A stretch of DNA of 64,000 bases from Hydrogenophilales bacterium 16-61-112 (GCA_002257045.1 NCHD01000049.1:1-64000); one strand, 5' to 3'. Numbered from the stretch's first letter, positions 44,676 to 55,210 are shown. Notes: generated from the sequence alone by a model not told the origin. Numbers and translations: made by a program.

Positions 44676-45515
44676 TTAGCGGGCCGACAGCGCGCGGGCA
44701 TGAAACGCCAGATGCTCGCCGATGAAGGTTGCGATGAAGTGGTAGCTGTGGTCGTAGCCGTCCTGCCTTCGCAAGGTCAGCAGAATGTCGCGCGCGGCGC
44801 AGGCCGCCTGCAGCTTGTGTGGGAACAGCTGACCGGCGAGAAATTCGTCGGCGGTGCCATGGTCGATCAGCGCCGGCGGCAGCGGTGCGCCGGACTGGAC
44901 CAGGCAGGTGGCGTCCCAGGCTTCCCAGGCCTTTTTGTCGTCGCCGAGATAGGCGCTGAAACAGCCTTGCCCCCACGGGCTTTCCATCGGGTTGCAGATC
45001 GGCGCGAAGGCCGATACCGAGGCGTACAGGCCGGGATTCTTCAGCGCGCAGATCAGGGCGCCGTGGCCGCCCATGGAATGGCCGCTGATACTCGCCTTTC
45101 CCGGTACGACAGGGAAATTGGCCTCGACCAGCGCCGGCAGTTCCTGTGTGACGTAGTCGTACATCCGGTAATGCGTCGCCCACGGCGGCTGCGTGGCGTT
45201 GACGTAGAAGCCGGCGCCCTTGCCAAGGTCGTAGCGTTCGGGCCGATCGGGCACATCGTCGCCGCGCGGGCTGGTGTCGGGCATCACCAGAATCAGCCCG
45301 AGTTCGGCGGCGTAGCGTTGCGCCCCGGCTTTGGTCCGCACATTGTCGTCGGTGCAGGTGAGGCCGGACAGCCAGTACACCACCGGGCAGTTCTGTGTGG
45401 CGGCCTGCGGCGGCAGGTAGACCGAAAACGTCATCGTGCAATGACAACTCGCCGATTCGTGTTGCCAGCGTTCGAGCCAGCCGCCGAATTCCTTGATTCT
45501 TTCGATTTGTTTCAT
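44676..45515 (-). CDS. fghA: S-formylglutathione hydrolase
   Basis: 279 residues from ATG 45515. Serine hydrolase nucleophile in [21 protein letters not shown] near the start; the acid in DHGTADEF and His in GYDHSYHF complete the triad. It releases formate and glutathione, finishing glutathione-dependent formaldehyde oxidation begun by FrmA, whose gene ends 8 bases upstream. Confidence 0.95.
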   Translation of the reverse strand: MKQIERIKEFGGWLERWQHESASCHCTMTFSVYLPPQAATQNCPVVYWLSGLTCTDDNVRTKAGAQRYAAELGLILVMPDTSPRGDDVPDRPERYDLGKGAGFYVNATQPPWATHYRMYDYVTQELPALVEANFPVVPGKASISGHSMGGHGALICALKNPGLYASVSAFAPICNPMESPWGQGCFSAYLGDDKKAWEAWDATCLVQSGAPLPPALIDHGTADEFLAGQLFPHKLQAACAARDILLTLRRQDGYDHSYHFIATFIGEHLAFHARALSAR

Positions 45516-45523
45516 CGCCGGCC

Positions 45524-46633
45524 TTAGAAAATGATGACCGAGCGGATGCTCTTGCCTTCGTGCATCAGGTCGAATGCACGGTTGATGTCTTCGAGCGGCA
45601 TGGTATGGGTCACCAGTTTGTCGAGTTCGATCTTGCCGTTCATGTAACTCTCGACGTAGCCAGGGAGTTGCGAGCGACCCTTGACGCCGCCGAACGCGGT
45701 GCCTTTCCAGGTGCGGCCGACCACCAGGTTGAACGGCCGGGTGCAGATTTCCTTGCCGGCGCCGGCGACGCCGATCACGGTGGAGACGCCCCAGCCCATG
45801 TGGGTACACTCGAGCGCATCGCGCATGACGTTGACATTGCCGATGCACTCGAACGAGTAATCGACGCCGCCGTTGAAATGGTCGCGGATGGTTTCGGAAA
45901 CCGAGCCGTTGACGTCTTTCGGATTGAGGAAGTCGGTTGCGCCGAGCAGCTTTGCCATCTCGAACTTGTCGGGATTGAGATCGATCGCCAGGATGCGCCC
46001 GGCGCCCGCCATCACCGCGCCCTGGATGCACGACAGGCCGATGCCGCCGAGGCCGAACACCGCGACGGTCGAACCGGGCTCGACCTTGGCGGTGTTGAGC
46101 ACCGCGCCGATGCCAGTGGTGACGCCGCAGCCGAGCAGGCAGACCTTGTCCAGCGGCGCGGCGGGGTTGATCTTGGCGAGCGCGATTTCCGGCACCACGG
46201 TGTATTCGGAGAAGGTCGAGCAGCCCATGTAGTGAAAAATCGGCTTGCCGTTCTTGGAGAAGCGGCGGGTGCCGTCGGGCATGTAGCCGGTCCACACGGT
46301 GGACGCAATCGACTGGCACAGGTTGGTCTTGGGCGAGGCGCAATATTCGCAGTGGCCGCATTCGGGGATGTAGAGCGGAATGACGTGGTCGCCCGGCTTC
46401 AGGGTGGTGACCCCGGGGCCGCACTCGACGACGATGCAGCCGCCTTCGTGGCCAAGGATGCAGGGAAAGGCGCCTTCGGGGTCGTCGCCCGACAACGTGA
46501 AGGCGTCGGTGTGACAGACGCCCGATGCGACAACCTGCAACAGGACCTCGCCCTCGCGTGGGCCCTCGACATCAACTTCTTCAATGGTCAGCGGTTTTTT
46601 GGGTTCCCAGGCGACGGCGGCGCGTGCTTTCAT
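45524..46633 (-). CDS. frmA: S-(hydroxymethyl)glutathione dehydrogenase (class III ADH)
   Basis: 369 residues. Catalytic zinc ligands are in [12 protein letters not shown] and LGHEGG, the structural zinc Cys are in [15 protein letters not shown], and the NAD fold is FGLGGIGLS. It oxidises the glutathione adduct of formaldehyde to S-formylglutathione. It heads the detoxification gene group. In a thiosulfur oxidiser it could also serve methanethiol- or methanol-derived formaldehyde. Confidence 0.95.
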   Translation of the reverse strand: MKARAAVAWEPKKPLTIEEVDVEGPREGEVLLQVVASGVCHTDAFTLSGDDPEGAFPCILGHEGGCIVVECGPGVTTLKPGDHVIPLYIPECGHCEYCASPKTNLCQSIASTVWTGYMPDGTRRFSKNGKPIFHYMGCSTFSEYTVVPEIALAKINPAAPLDKVCLLGCGVTTGIGAVLNTAKVEPGSTVAVFGLGGIGLSCIQGAVMAGAGRILAIDLNPDKFEMAKLLGATDFLNPKDVNGSVSETIRDHFNGGVDYSFECIGNVNVMRDALECTHMGWGVSTVIGVAGAGKEICTRPFNLVVGRTWKGTAFGGVKGRSQLPGYVESYMNGKIELDKLVTHTMPLEDINRAFDLMHEGKSIRSVIIF

Positions 46634-46728
46634 GGATGGCTTCCTTATTCAATAGATAGAGGGTTGGGCGTGAGGCCTGGGCCGGCTTGTTTGGGTCTCG
46701 ACTCCCGCAGGGAACGGCATATCGTGGC

Positions 46729-47735
46729 TCAGGCGGCTTGCTGCAACAGTTTCTGGAACGCGGCCTCGAAGGACTCGACGCCTTCTCCCTGCAGGGTCAG
46801 GCCGACCTGTTCCATGTCGATGCCGAGTCGCGCCAGCGCAGCCAGTTGCGCAGTGGACTCGGCCACCCCGGACGCCACCTGCAAGGCCGGCTGGCCGTGT
46901 TCGGCCAGCGCAGCCAGGGTTTTGTCGGGCAGGGTATTGATGGTCTCCGGGCCGATCAGCGGTTCGACATACAGCAGGTCGGAATAGTCCGGGTTCTTGA
47001 CCCCGGTGCTGGCCCACAGCAGCCATTGCGGCATGGCGCCGTGCTGCGCCAGCGCGGCAAACGGCTCGCCGTGAAAAATGGCCAGATAGCGCTGGTAGGC
47101 CTGTTTGGCCATCGCCACTGCTGCGTGGCCGCGCAACGCCAGTGCCTCGGGCGTGCCGATGGCCGTCAACTGCTTGTCGACCAGCGTGTCGACGCGCGAC
47201 AGGAACAGGCTCGCCACCGCGTGGCTGGCGCGCACGTCGGCGCCGGCCTGCACGCGCGTGCCGAGACCGCGGATATAGGCGTTGAACACGGCCTCGGTCT
47301 GCGCCACCGAAAACAGCAGGGTGACGTTGACGTTGATGCCGAGCGCCGTGAGCGCTTCGAACGCCTGCACGCCTTGCGGCGTGCCTGGCACTTTCACCAG
47401 CAGGTTGCGGCGGCTGACGGCAGCCGACAGCCGCTTGGCTTCTTCCACCGTGGTTGCCGTGTCGTAGGCCCACTTCGGCGCGACTTCGAGGCTGACGTAG
47501 CCGTCGCGACCGCCGCTGGTCTCGAAGGTGGGCAGCAGCAAATCGCAGGCGGCCTGGATGTCGGGAATCACCAGCGCCTCGTAGCGGCGCTCGGGTTCCG
47601 GTTCGCTGGCGCGCAGCCTGGCCAGGTCGTCGGCGTAGTAGGGGCTGCTGGCCAGCGCGTTCTGGAAAATCGACGGGTTCGAGGTCACGCCCGATACGCT
47701 GTTCTCGGCAATGTGGCGCGCCAGCGTGCCGTCAT
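46729..47735 (-). pseudogene. tal: Transaldolase, N-terminus lost
   Basis: The protein frame reads HDGTLARHIAENSVSGVTSNPSIF, RDGYVSLEVAPKWAYDT, NLLVKVPGTPQG (catalytic Lys), and FLSRVDTLVDKQL, a typical transaldolase to its end at 46729. However, there is no start codon in this frame upstream. A perfect ribosome site (AAGGAG at 47746-47741) with ATG at 47735 is present, but that ATG is out of frame by one base. Normal proteins have about 25 residues before HDGTL, so the first codons after ATG seem deleted. Either the gene is dead or the sequence is faulty; this pentose-phosphate enzyme would be important for a CO2-fixing cell. Confidence 0.85.
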
Positions 47736-47893
47736 GGTGACTCCTTATATGACGGATGGTGAAGCATAGCGGGAAGCGTCGTGCGCCGGTGTGACAGCGT
47801 ACGCCCCGGAAAGTGCCCCTGCGGCGGCAGGCCGATGCAGCGCCTATGCTAGACTCCGATGCCTTATTTGTGCCATTTTTCCGGGTTATTTCC

Positions 47894-48994
47894 ATGTCTG
47901 GCAGCACTCTCGGCAAGCTCTTTTGTGTCACCGTTTTCGGCGAATCGCACGGCCCGGCCATCGGCTGTGTGGTCGACGGTTGTCCCCCCGGCTTGGCGCT
48001 TGGCGAGGCCGAAATCCAGCATGATCTCGACCGCCGCAAGCCCGGCACCTCACGCCACGTCACCCAGCGCCGCGAGTCCGATACGGTGGAAATTCTCTCC
48101 GGCCTGTATGAAGGCAAAACCACCGGCACGCCGATTGCGCTGCTGATCCGCAATGAAGACCAGCGCAGCAAGGACTACGGCAATATTGGCGAGACCTTCC
48201 GCCCCGGCCACGCCGACTACACCTATACGCAGAAATACGGCTTTCGCGACCCGCGCGGCGGCGGGCGTTCTTCCGCACGGTTGACCGCACCCATTGTCGG
48301 CGCCGGCGCCATCGCCAAAAAATGGCTGGCGGAACATCATGGCATCGTGATCCGTGGCTATATGAGCGCGCTGGGGCCGTTCGACATCCCGTTCGAGTCG
48401 TGGGACGAAATCGAGCACAATGCCTTCTTTTCGCCCAACGCTGCCATGGTGCCGCAGCTCGAAGCCTACATGGATGCGCTGCGCAAATCGGGTGACTCGG
48501 TCGGCGCGAAGATCAGCGTGGTGGCCGACAATGTGCCACCGGGCTGGGGCGAGCCGCTGTACGACAAGCTCGACGCCGACCTCGCGCATGCGCTGATGGG
48601 ACTCAACGCCGTCAAGGGCGTAGAAATCGGCGACGGCATGGACGCCGCCCGGCAACTGGGCACCGAGCACCGCGATGAAATCACCCCTGAAGGTTTCCTC
48701 AGCAATCATGCCGGCGGCGTGCTTGGCGGCATTTCATCGGGTCAGGCCATCGTCGCCCACATTGCAATCAAGCCCACCTCGTCGATGCGCCTGCCGGGCC
48801 GCTCGATCGACCTGCATGGCCAGCCGATCGAGGTCGTTACCCACGGCCGCCACGATCCCTGCGTCGGCATTCGCGCCACCCCGATCGCCGAGGCGCTGAT
48901 GGCGATCGTGCTGATGGATCACGCGTTGCGCCATCGCGCGCAGTGCGGCCATGTGTTGCGCGGGACGCCGGTCATTGCGGGCAAGGCTGTCTAA
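47894..48994 (+). CDS. aroC: Chorismate synthase
   Basis: 366 residues from ATG 47894 ([19 protein letters not shown]), with the three family signatures [36 protein letters not shown]-type stretch, and [28 protein letters not shown] split over the N-terminal half. It makes chorismate from EPSP with reduced FMN, the last step of the shikimate pathway. Length is normal and nothing is disrupted. Confidence 0.96.
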   Translation: MSGSTLGKLFCVTVFGESHGPAIGCVVDGCPPGLALGEAEIQHDLDRRKPGTSRHVTQRRESDTVEILSGLYEGKTTGTPIALLIRNEDQRSKDYGNIGETFRPGHADYTYTQKYGFRDPRGGGRSSARLTAPIVGAGAIAKKWLAEHHGIVIRGYMSALGPFDIPFESWDEIEHNAFFSPNAAMVPQLEAYMDALRKSGDSVGAKISVVADNVPPGWGEPLYDKLDADLAHALMGLNAVKGVEIGDGMDAARQLGTEHRDEITPEGFLSNHAGGVLGGISSGQAIVAHIAIKPTSSMRLPGRSIDLHGQPIEVVTHGRHDPCVGIRATPIAEALMAIVLMDHALRHRAQCGHVLRGTPVIAGKAV

Positions 48995-49015
48995 TTTCAA
49001 AGGCAAGACATCGAG

Positions 49016-49477
49016 ATGGCAGAAATTATCGGTCAATGTTCTTGTGGGGCAATTGGCTTTAAGTTCTCCGCGGATTCGTTGCAGGCTTATCAATGCCACT
49101 GCTCAACTTGCAGGAAAGCGACTGGCTCAGCATTTAGCACCACGCTAATGGCTCCAGAAAGTGGATTTGAATGGATTCGCGGTGAAAAATTGGTGTCGTC
49201 GTACGCCAAAGAAGATGGGTACAACGTATGTTTCTGCTCGCATTGCGGCAGCCCGGTCCCAAACAAATTTAGACACTTTCCGCTATATAGCGTCCCTGTT
49301 GGAAGCATTGACGATCCGAAGGATGTAACTGTGGTGGTTAAGTTACATCTGGATTCGAGGGCACAATGGGATCAGGATAAATTTGATGGGAGGCGGTTTC
49401 CTGAAATGCCAGCGCTGAATGAAATGCTGGCGTTTTTGCATGTATGGAAAAGCTCTCAAGAAACACCCATCAAGTGA
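49016..49477 (+). CDS. GFA/CENP-V-type zinc protein
   Basis: 153 residues. Zinc Cys are in GQCSCGAIGF, QCHCSTCRKATGSAF and CFCSHCGSPV, the arrangement of glutathione-dependent formaldehyde-activating enzymes. Most members have unknown activity. It follows aroC by 21 bases. Base composition is lower in GC than in aroC, which hints at separate acquisition, and a defective IS110 element starts just beyond its stop. Confidence 0.85.
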   Translation: MAEIIGQCSCGAIGFKFSADSLQAYQCHCSTCRKATGSAFSTTLMAPESGFEWIRGEKLVSSYAKEDGYNVCFCSHCGSPVPNKFRHFPLYSVPVGSIDDPKDVTVVVKLHLDSRAQWDQDKFDGRRFPEMPALNEMLAFLHVWKSSQETPIK

Positions 49478-49497
49478 TTGATTTGTAAGGTTGCTTT

Positions 49498-50802
49498 TCA
49501 GGCTGCATTTTCAGACACGACGAGTTTCATCCCCATTTTTTCAGCGCGTGCGGCCAGTTGCCGTAACACCCGTTCACGGTAGCGCTCTTCGTAATAGTCC
49601 TGGCCTTGATCGGTATATTCCTCGCCCTTGGTGAGCATGGTGTAGATCAGACGCGCCAATTTGTGCGCGGCAGCGGTCGCCGCGCGGTTAGCGACCCGTT
49701 TGGTCTTGCCGCTCATCACCTTGCCGCCGGTAATCCTGGTGCCGGGGCACAGTCCCAGCCAGCTTGCGAAGTGGCCGACGGTGGGAAACCGCGTCATGTC
49801 CGCACCGGTCTCGGAGACGACCGCCAGCGCAGTGGTCACGTCAATGCCGTCGATGCGCGTGAGGTCTACTCCGCACATCCTGCACAGTTGGGTGCGCAGA
49901 TCAAACTTGGGGGCGTTCCTGGGGCGGCTGCGTTTCTTGCCCTTGGCCGGTTCGCCGTCGTGCGTTTGCAGGCTTTGCATCTGCTGCTCAATTTCCTGGT
50001 CGCATTCGGCCAGTTGGGTGCCGATGAAGTCAAACATGGCCAGCGCCTGCTTCAACGCAAACAGATGCTCGGCACGCCAGTTGCCTTGCAGGCTCTTGGC
50101 GATCTCGTCCTGACTGGCGCGGATGCGCACATTTTTCATCGCAGCCAGCACCTGCCCGTCGCGCTCGCCGGCGACGATGGCGCGCAGGATCTTCTGGCCG
50201 GTCTCGCCCACTACGTCGGAGATGACGTTGGCGAGCTGGATGTTCATTTGCGTGAGCGCCTTTTGCATGTGCTGCACATGCCGGCCCTGGCTCTTCAGCA
50301 GCATGCCGCGTTGACGCCACAGCGCACGCAGCACGCATACGGCATCCGGCGGACGGAACGCACCACTGAGCAGACCGTAGGTCATGAGCTGTTGCAGCCA
50401 CTGGCAGTCGAGCACGTCGGACTTGCGGCCGGAGACGTTTATGTCCCGTAGGGACGGTATCCTTTAGGGCTTGACGTGGCGGGCATTGACCAGCAGAACG
50501 GTGAAGCCGCGCGACTCCAGCAGCTCGAACAGGGGTATCCAGTAGACGCCGGTGGATTCCATGGCGACGGTGTCGACACCGCAGGCGGTGAGCCAGTCGG
50601 CCAGGGCATGGAGGTCGACGGTGAAGCTGGGAAACTCACGTACCGGTTCGTCATCGCGATCGGGCGGCACGGCGACAAAGTGGCTGGCCGAGCCGATGTC
50701 GATGCCGGCGGCGTTGGGGTGGGTGATGGCGAGGGCGGCTCGGGACTTGCCCGGCTTGGGGAGGCCTTTTGCGTTGCGTCTGGACATGGCTTGCTCCATC
50801 AT
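49498..50802 (-). pseudogene. IS110-family transposase, interrupted
   Basis: The N-terminal RuvC-like half (50802-50464) has AGIDIGSASHFVAVP and MESTGVYWIPL; the rest (50415-49498) has the second Asp pair in GRKSDVLDCQW and the C-terminal helix-hairpin part GIDVTTALAVVSETG, FPTVGHFASWLGLCPGTRITGGK, as in DEDD recombinases. Both halves are in one frame, but a 30-base insertion at 50440-50469 brings a TAA stop right after the HVK residues. IS110 elements move by RNA-guided recombination and lack ordinary inverted ends, so the element limits are not certain. Confidence 0.88.
50440..50469. repeat. 30-base insertion with hairpin in the transposase gene
   Basis: Removing bases 50440-50469 would restore the usual HVKNVSGRKSDV sequence. 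The inserted piece contains GTCCCGTAGGGAC (50443-50455), a five-pair hairpin with GTA loop, and supplies the TAA stop at 50464-50466. It looks like a footprint or remnant of a small mobile element; its origin is not known. Confidence 0.6.
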
Positions 50803-51072
50803 TCAAGTTGGAATGTGGCGCTGCATCGGGTACGTCGTCTTGCTCACTCTCTCAAACGGGATATCGGCTCGGTGGCTGCGAACCACCAGGACGATTCACC
50901 AATGTCGATGACGTCACCCAGGACCACGCTAACCCGCGGGCAATAATGCACCATTGCTACATCGGTCTTCCGCAGCACCGCATTCCACTTTGCCACAACG
51001 GGAGTACCGCATGTTTCTTCGGCGCGATTTGCGGCATAAAGCCGATTACTTCACTAACCCTGCACAACACGC
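50803..51072 (-). other. Noncoding end of the IS110 element, candidate guide RNA region
   Basis: 270 bases between the transposase start and the next gene contain no coding sequence that I can support. In IS110-group elements this side of the recombinase gene encodes the bridge RNA that pairs with donor and target DNA. I cannot define its fold by eye; the boundaries of the element are also unclear. Confidence 0.4.
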
Positions 51073-52575
51073 ATGAAAACAGGCAGGCTTAAACATTTCA
51101 TCGCTTTTGCCCTGCTGGGTATCTGTGCGTGGCAGCCGCTTCACGCCGCAGCCGCGCCGTCGCCGATGGCGATCATCGACACCCAGATCGCCGCGCATCC
51201 CGGGCAAACCGGCGCCTACATTCTCGATACCGGCAAAGAAGCACTTCTGGCCCGTGCCTGGCTTGCCGACCATGCAGAACGGTCGATCGAGGTGCAGTAC
51301 TTCATCTGGAGCAGCGACAACATCGGCATCCTTGCCACCGAGGCCTTGCTGCGCGCAGCCGGGCGCGGGGTGAAGGTGCGCGTCATCGTCGACGACATCC
51401 TGATCGATGCGCCCGACAAGTTCTTGCTGGCGCTGGACCGGCATCCCAGCGTCGATATCCGCATCTACAACCCCAAGCATCAGGTCGGCACGCCGTTCTA
51501 CACCCGTGCGCTCAACGTGGTGGCCGATTTTCGCGGCGCCAATCAGCGCATGCACGACAAGACCTTCATCGTCGACGGCAAGGTGGCGATCACCGGTGGC
51601 CGCAACATGGCGGACGAGTATTTCGACTACGACCGCGAGTACACCTTCCGCGACCGTGATGCGCTGGTGGTGGGCGACGCGGCGCAGGCGATGCGGACGA
51701 GTTTCGACGCCTTCTGGGCCAGTACGCTTTCCGTGCCGGTGGAGTCGCTCTACGACGGCTGGGGCCTGATGCAGAAGAACATCAAGGTGGGCGAAGCCGA
51801 GGTGCTGGAAATTTACCGTGAGCTGCATGCCTATGCCGGCAAGCCGGAGAATTTTGCGCCGGAAGTGCGTGCCGCAATCGCGGCCACGCCTGGCACGTTC
51901 GATCGGCTGGCGCGCGAGATGGCCTGGGGCCCGGTCGAGTTCATCCATGACGATCCCGGCAAGAACGGCTATCGCTGGAGTCTGGGTGGCGGCGGAAAAA
52001 GCTCGGCGGCGCTGGCGCGGCTGGTTGCCGGTGCGCGCGAATCGATTGTCATCCAGTCGCCCTATCTGGTGATGTCGGACAAGGCGAAAGCCTTGTTCAG
52101 GCAAGCGGTATCGCGCGGGGTCAAGGTGCGCATCCTCACCAATTCGCTCGCCTCTACCGACAACCTGCAGGCCTTCTCCGGCTATCGCAGCCAGCGCAAG
52201 CAGCTGCTGAAAATGGGCCTCGATATCCGCGAGTACAAGCCCGATCCGGCGAACCGCGTGCAGTTGATGTCGCGAGCCAATCCGCCCGTCGAGCCACCGG
52301 TGTTCGCGCTGCACGCCAAGAGCCTGGTGGTGGATGGCAGGATCGCCTACATCGGCACCTTCAATTTCGATCCGCGTTCGGAGAATCTCAATACCGAAGT
52401 CGGCGTGGTCGTGCATCACGCCGGCCTGGCGCAGCGGCTGCAGGCGTTGATGGAAGCCGACATGCGCCCGGAAAACAGCTGGAATGCCCTGGACGAACCC
52501 GATCAGTACGTGCCCCTGACCAAGCGCGGTCATGTACGGCTGTGGCAGTTGCTACCGCTGAAGCCGCTGCTGTAA
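51073..52575 (+). CDS. Phospholipase D-family protein (ClsC-like)
   Basis: 500 residues with a signal peptide (cleavage near AAAA, residue 28). Two HKD motifs are present: MHDKTFIVDGKVAITGGRN near 160 and LHAKSLVVDGRIAYIGTFN near 412, as needed for a two-step phosphatidyl transfer. The closest layout is that of ClsC-type cardiolipin synthases. It would act on the periplasmic face of the inner membrane. The adjacent IS110 element may have separated it from an earlier neighbour. Confidence 0.85.
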   Translation: MKTGRLKHFIAFALLGICAWQPLHAAAAPSPMAIIDTQIAAHPGQTGAYILDTGKEALLARAWLADHAERSIEVQYFIWSSDNIGILATEALLRAAGRGVKVRVIVDDILIDAPDKFLLALDRHPSVDIRIYNPKHQVGTPFYTRALNVVADFRGANQRMHDKTFIVDGKVAITGGRNMADEYFDYDREYTFRDRDALVVGDAAQAMRTSFDAFWASTLSVPVESLYDGWGLMQKNIKVGEAEVLEIYRELHAYAGKPENFAPEVRAAIAATPGTFDRLAREMAWGPVEFIHDDPGKNGYRWSLGGGGKSSAALARLVAGARESIVIQSPYLVMSDKAKALFRQAVSRGVKVRILTNSLASTDNLQAFSGYRSQRKQLLKMGLDIREYKPDPANRVQLMSRANPPVEPPVFALHAKSLVVDGRIAYIGTFNFDPRSENLNTEVGVVVHHAGLAQRLQALMEADMRPENSWNALDEPDQYVPLTKRGHVRLWQLLPLKPLL

Positions 52576-52654
52576 AACACGTTCACGCGTCCGAGGTTTG
52601 TAGAATCGGCGGCGTGCGCTAGGGTTCAAATTCCTGTGTTCCGTGGACTGCCCC

Positions 52655-54364
52655 ATGCGACTTCCCATCAGCCTCAAAATATTCAGCATCACCACTGCCT
52701 TGCTGGTGCTGATGGTGGTGGTGACCTGGCTGTCGGTGCTCAACTTCCACCAGCTCAACAACCAAGTACGCGCGCTCGCCGACTATTACCTGCCGCTGCA
52801 GCAGCAGGTGGCCAGCGTGGAAATCCTCATCCGCCAGCAGATCGTGCACATGGAGCGGGTGATGGCGAGGCCCGACCCCGAATTCCTCGCCAGCGAATCG
52901 AACGGCTTCGACATGCGCGGGGTCAATGCCGACCAGATCGTCGATTCCTCGCTGCGCATGCTGGGCGAGGCCGAGACGCAAAAGGACATCAAGCTCGACC
53001 GCGTGACGCTTGCCGTGCTGGGCAAGCAGCTGCCCGCGATCCAGACCGCACGCCAGCACTTTCACATGAGCTTCCGCCTGTTCCAGATCGAGGCGCAGGA
53101 AGGTACACCACGTTCGCAAAAAATTGTCCGTGACACCCTGCTGCGCGAGAAGGACAGCGTCGACGTCGAAATCGGCAAGACCATCGATATCCTCAACAGA
53201 TTGACCCAGGACACCGCTATCCAGGCCAAGAAGGAGGAGAAACGTGCCACCACCCTCAACTGGATCGTCACAGCCATCGCCACCGCGCTCGGGCTGATCT
53301 TTGCCGGCTTTGTCACGCGCTCGCTGGTCGACCCCGTCAAGCGCCTGGTGGGCGGCACGCGCGCGGTTGAGGCGGGTGATCTCGACGTGGAAATCCTGGT
53401 GCACACCCACGACGAACTGGCCACGCTGGCCACCTCGTTCAACAACATGGTTGTCGGGCTGCGCGAGAAGGAACGCATCCGCGATACCTTCGGCCAGTAC
53501 GTCGATCCGCGCATCGTGAAGAGCCTGCTGGAAAACCGCATGCCGTCCGATGGTGGCGAACGCCAGGTGATGACGGTGTTTTTCTCCGACCTGCAGGATT
53601 TCACCCGCCTGTGCGAAGGCTTGCCGCCAGACGACGCGGTGCGTTTCCTCAACCGCTACTTTTCGCTGATGTCCGAGGTGATCCGGACCCGGCAGGGCAT
53701 CGTCGACAAATACATCGGCGACTCGGTCATGGCGTTCTGGGGCCCGCCTTTCACCGACGCCGCCGACCACGCCACCCTGTGCTGCCTCGCCGCCCTGGAA
53801 CAAATGGCCCGCATGGAAGCCTTCCGCGCATGGCTGCCCGAGATGTTCGGCGTCGCCCACGGCCTGCCCGTGGTCAACGTCCGCATGGGCATCGCCAGCG
53901 GCGAGGTGACGGTGGGCAACATCGGCTCCGAAACCTCGCGTGGCTACACCGTCATCGGCGACACCGTGAACCTCGCTTCACGGCTGGAACAGGCCAACAA
54001 GTTCTACGGCACGCGCATCCTGGTCAGCGAAGCGACGCGGAATCTGGCGGGCGACACACTGGCCTTCCGCGAAATCGACAGCCTGCGCGTCGCCGGCAAG
54101 CTGGAAACGGTACGGGTATACGAGTTGCTGGGGCTTGCCACCGAATTAAGCGAGAGCGACAGGCAGCTGGCGCAGTCCTACGAGGCCGGGCTGGCGCGCT
54201 ACCGCGCGCAGGATTGGGATGCGGCTGAAGCGGCGTTCAGCGAATGCCTTGAGATCGAACCGAAGGATCAGCCCAGTCAGGTCATGCTGAGGCGGATTGC
54301 GACGTTTCGGCAGACGCCGCCTGAGGCGGGGTGGGATGGGGTTTGGGTGGCGTTGAGCAAGTAG
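52655..54364 (+). CDS. Membrane adenylate/guanylate cyclase with HAMP domain
   Basis: 569 residues from ATG 52655 (a GTG four codons upstream is possible). A membrane helix (about 9-30), a four-helix periplasmic sensor region, a second helix (about 210-230), a HAMP linker (RSLVDPVKRLVGGTRAVEAGD) and a class III cyclase domain follow. Metal-binding Asp are in FFSDLQDFTRL and in KYIGDSVMAFWGPP, and the transition-state Asn/Arg lie in TVNLASRLEQANK. The product is most likely cAMP. The C-terminus has a TPR-like tail (ELSESDRQLAQSYEAGL). It is probably an independent sensor gene. Confidence 0.88.
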   Translation: MRLPISLKIFSITTALLVLMVVVTWLSVLNFHQLNNQVRALADYYLPLQQQVASVEILIRQQIVHMERVMARPDPEFLASESNGFDMRGVNADQIVDSSLRMLGEAETQKDIKLDRVTLAVLGKQLPAIQTARQHFHMSFRLFQIEAQEGTPRSQKIVRDTLLREKDSVDVEIGKTIDILNRLTQDTAIQAKKEEKRATTLNWIVTAIATALGLIFAGFVTRSLVDPVKRLVGGTRAVEAGDLDVEILVHTHDELATLATSFNNMVVGLREKERIRDTFGQYVDPRIVKSLLENRMPSDGGERQVMTVFFSDLQDFTRLCEGLPPDDAVRFLNRYFSLMSEVIRTRQGIVDKYIGDSVMAFWGPPFTDAADHATLCCLAALEQMARMEAFRAWLPEMFGVAHGLPVVNVRMGIASGEVTVGNIGSETSRGYTVIGDTVNLASRLEQANKFYGTRILVSEATRNLAGDTLAFREIDSLRVAGKLETVRVYELLGLATELSESDRQLAQSYEAGLARYRAQDWDAAEAAFSECLEIEPKDQPSQVMLRRIATFRQTPPEAGWDGVWVALSK

Positions 54365-54425
54365 CGGCAGCAAGCCGGATTCGCTTTGCACGGCTCGGCT
54401 CGAAAAGCCTGGTCGCGCGCTTGAA

Positions 54426-54767
54426 TCAGGGGCTCAGCAACAACCAGCCGCCGATGAGCAGCACGGCGAGCATGATCCAGAAAATCCCGTTCAGAAACTC
54501 GTAGTTGCGTGCGTCTTCAAACTGGAACAGCGCATTCAGGACATTCCCCACGAAGGTGCCGAGATGGCGGCCGAACAGAAGCCCCAGAAGCGCAAACGCC
54601 AGTGCTCCGAGGCCCAGCCAGGTCGCGACATCGGGGTGAAGTTTGCCGACTCCCAGGGTTTGTGAAAAAACGCCTAAAAGCCACGCAAGAGCCAGCCCGA
54701 TGAAGGCGCCAAACAGGCCGCCCAGGATGGCGGACGTGAGTCTTTCGCCCGGCGGGATGTTCAGCAT
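54426..54767 (-). CDS. Small hydrophobic membrane protein of unknown function
   Basis: 113 residues with three membrane segments (about 12-33, 47-65, 92-112). The Gly-rich first helix (LGGLFGAFIGLALAWLLG) and the phrase FEDARNYEFLNGIFW are the most distinctive. I do not recognise a family. It lies 60 bases after the cyclase stop, facing it. Confidence 0.6.
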   Translation of the reverse strand: MLNIPPGERLTSAILGGLFGAFIGLALAWLLGVFSQTLGVGKLHPDVATWLGLGALAFALLGLLFGRHLGTFVGNVLNALFQFEDARNYEFLNGIFWIMLAVLLIGGWLLLSP

Positions 54768-54862
54768 GGTCCGAATGAGGCGTCAAGCCCGGACGGGTCT
54801 GCCTGGCAGGGTTTGGGCATAAGCCGCATCAGGCTGCCCGCATGTCTGGCTTTTTCATCGGA

Positions 54863-55159
54863 TTACTCAGCAACGCCTTCGTCGCCATGGCAGGTACACC
54901 CCGGCTCCTTGCTGGTGGAGTTGTCGCAGCACACGATCTTGCCGGCGCGGCAGCCGCAGATGCCTTTGTGGGCCTTGCAGCAGGCAGTCTGGATCTGGGC
55001 GAGTTGCATGCCCTTGGCATTCGCGATACAGGCCTCGGGTGAAATTGATGTCTCCTGCGCGGCGGCAGGCGGGGTGTCTGCGCCTGAATCGGCGGCGGCC
55101 GGGAGTGCGAAGCCGGCGGCGACGACTGCAAGCGTGGCGAGCAAAGATGAGATACGCAT
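54863..55159 (-). CDS. Exported cysteine-rich small protein
   Basis: 98 residues from ATG 55159 with a signal peptide (cleavage near PAAA). The mature part holds nine Cys in the order CIANAKG, CCKAHKGICGC, KIVCCDN, CTCHGDE. The spacing is like metal- or disulfide-rich periplasmic proteins, but I cannot place it in a family. The start has GGAGACTG upstream. It is a stand-alone gene. Confidence 0.7.
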   Translation of the reverse strand: MRISSLLATLAVVAAGFALPAAADSGADTPPAAAQETSISPEACIANAKGMQLAQIQTACCKAHKGICGCRAGKIVCCDNSTSKEPGCTCHGDEGVAE

Positions 55160-55210
55160 GACAGTCTCCTTGGGAGAAATAGGCTGCCTCACTATAGCCG
55201 ATCAGGGGCG

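Noticed and set aside
49478-49520. Inverted terminal repeats of the IS element
   Set aside because: IS110 elements normally lack them and I see no matching sequence at the other side.
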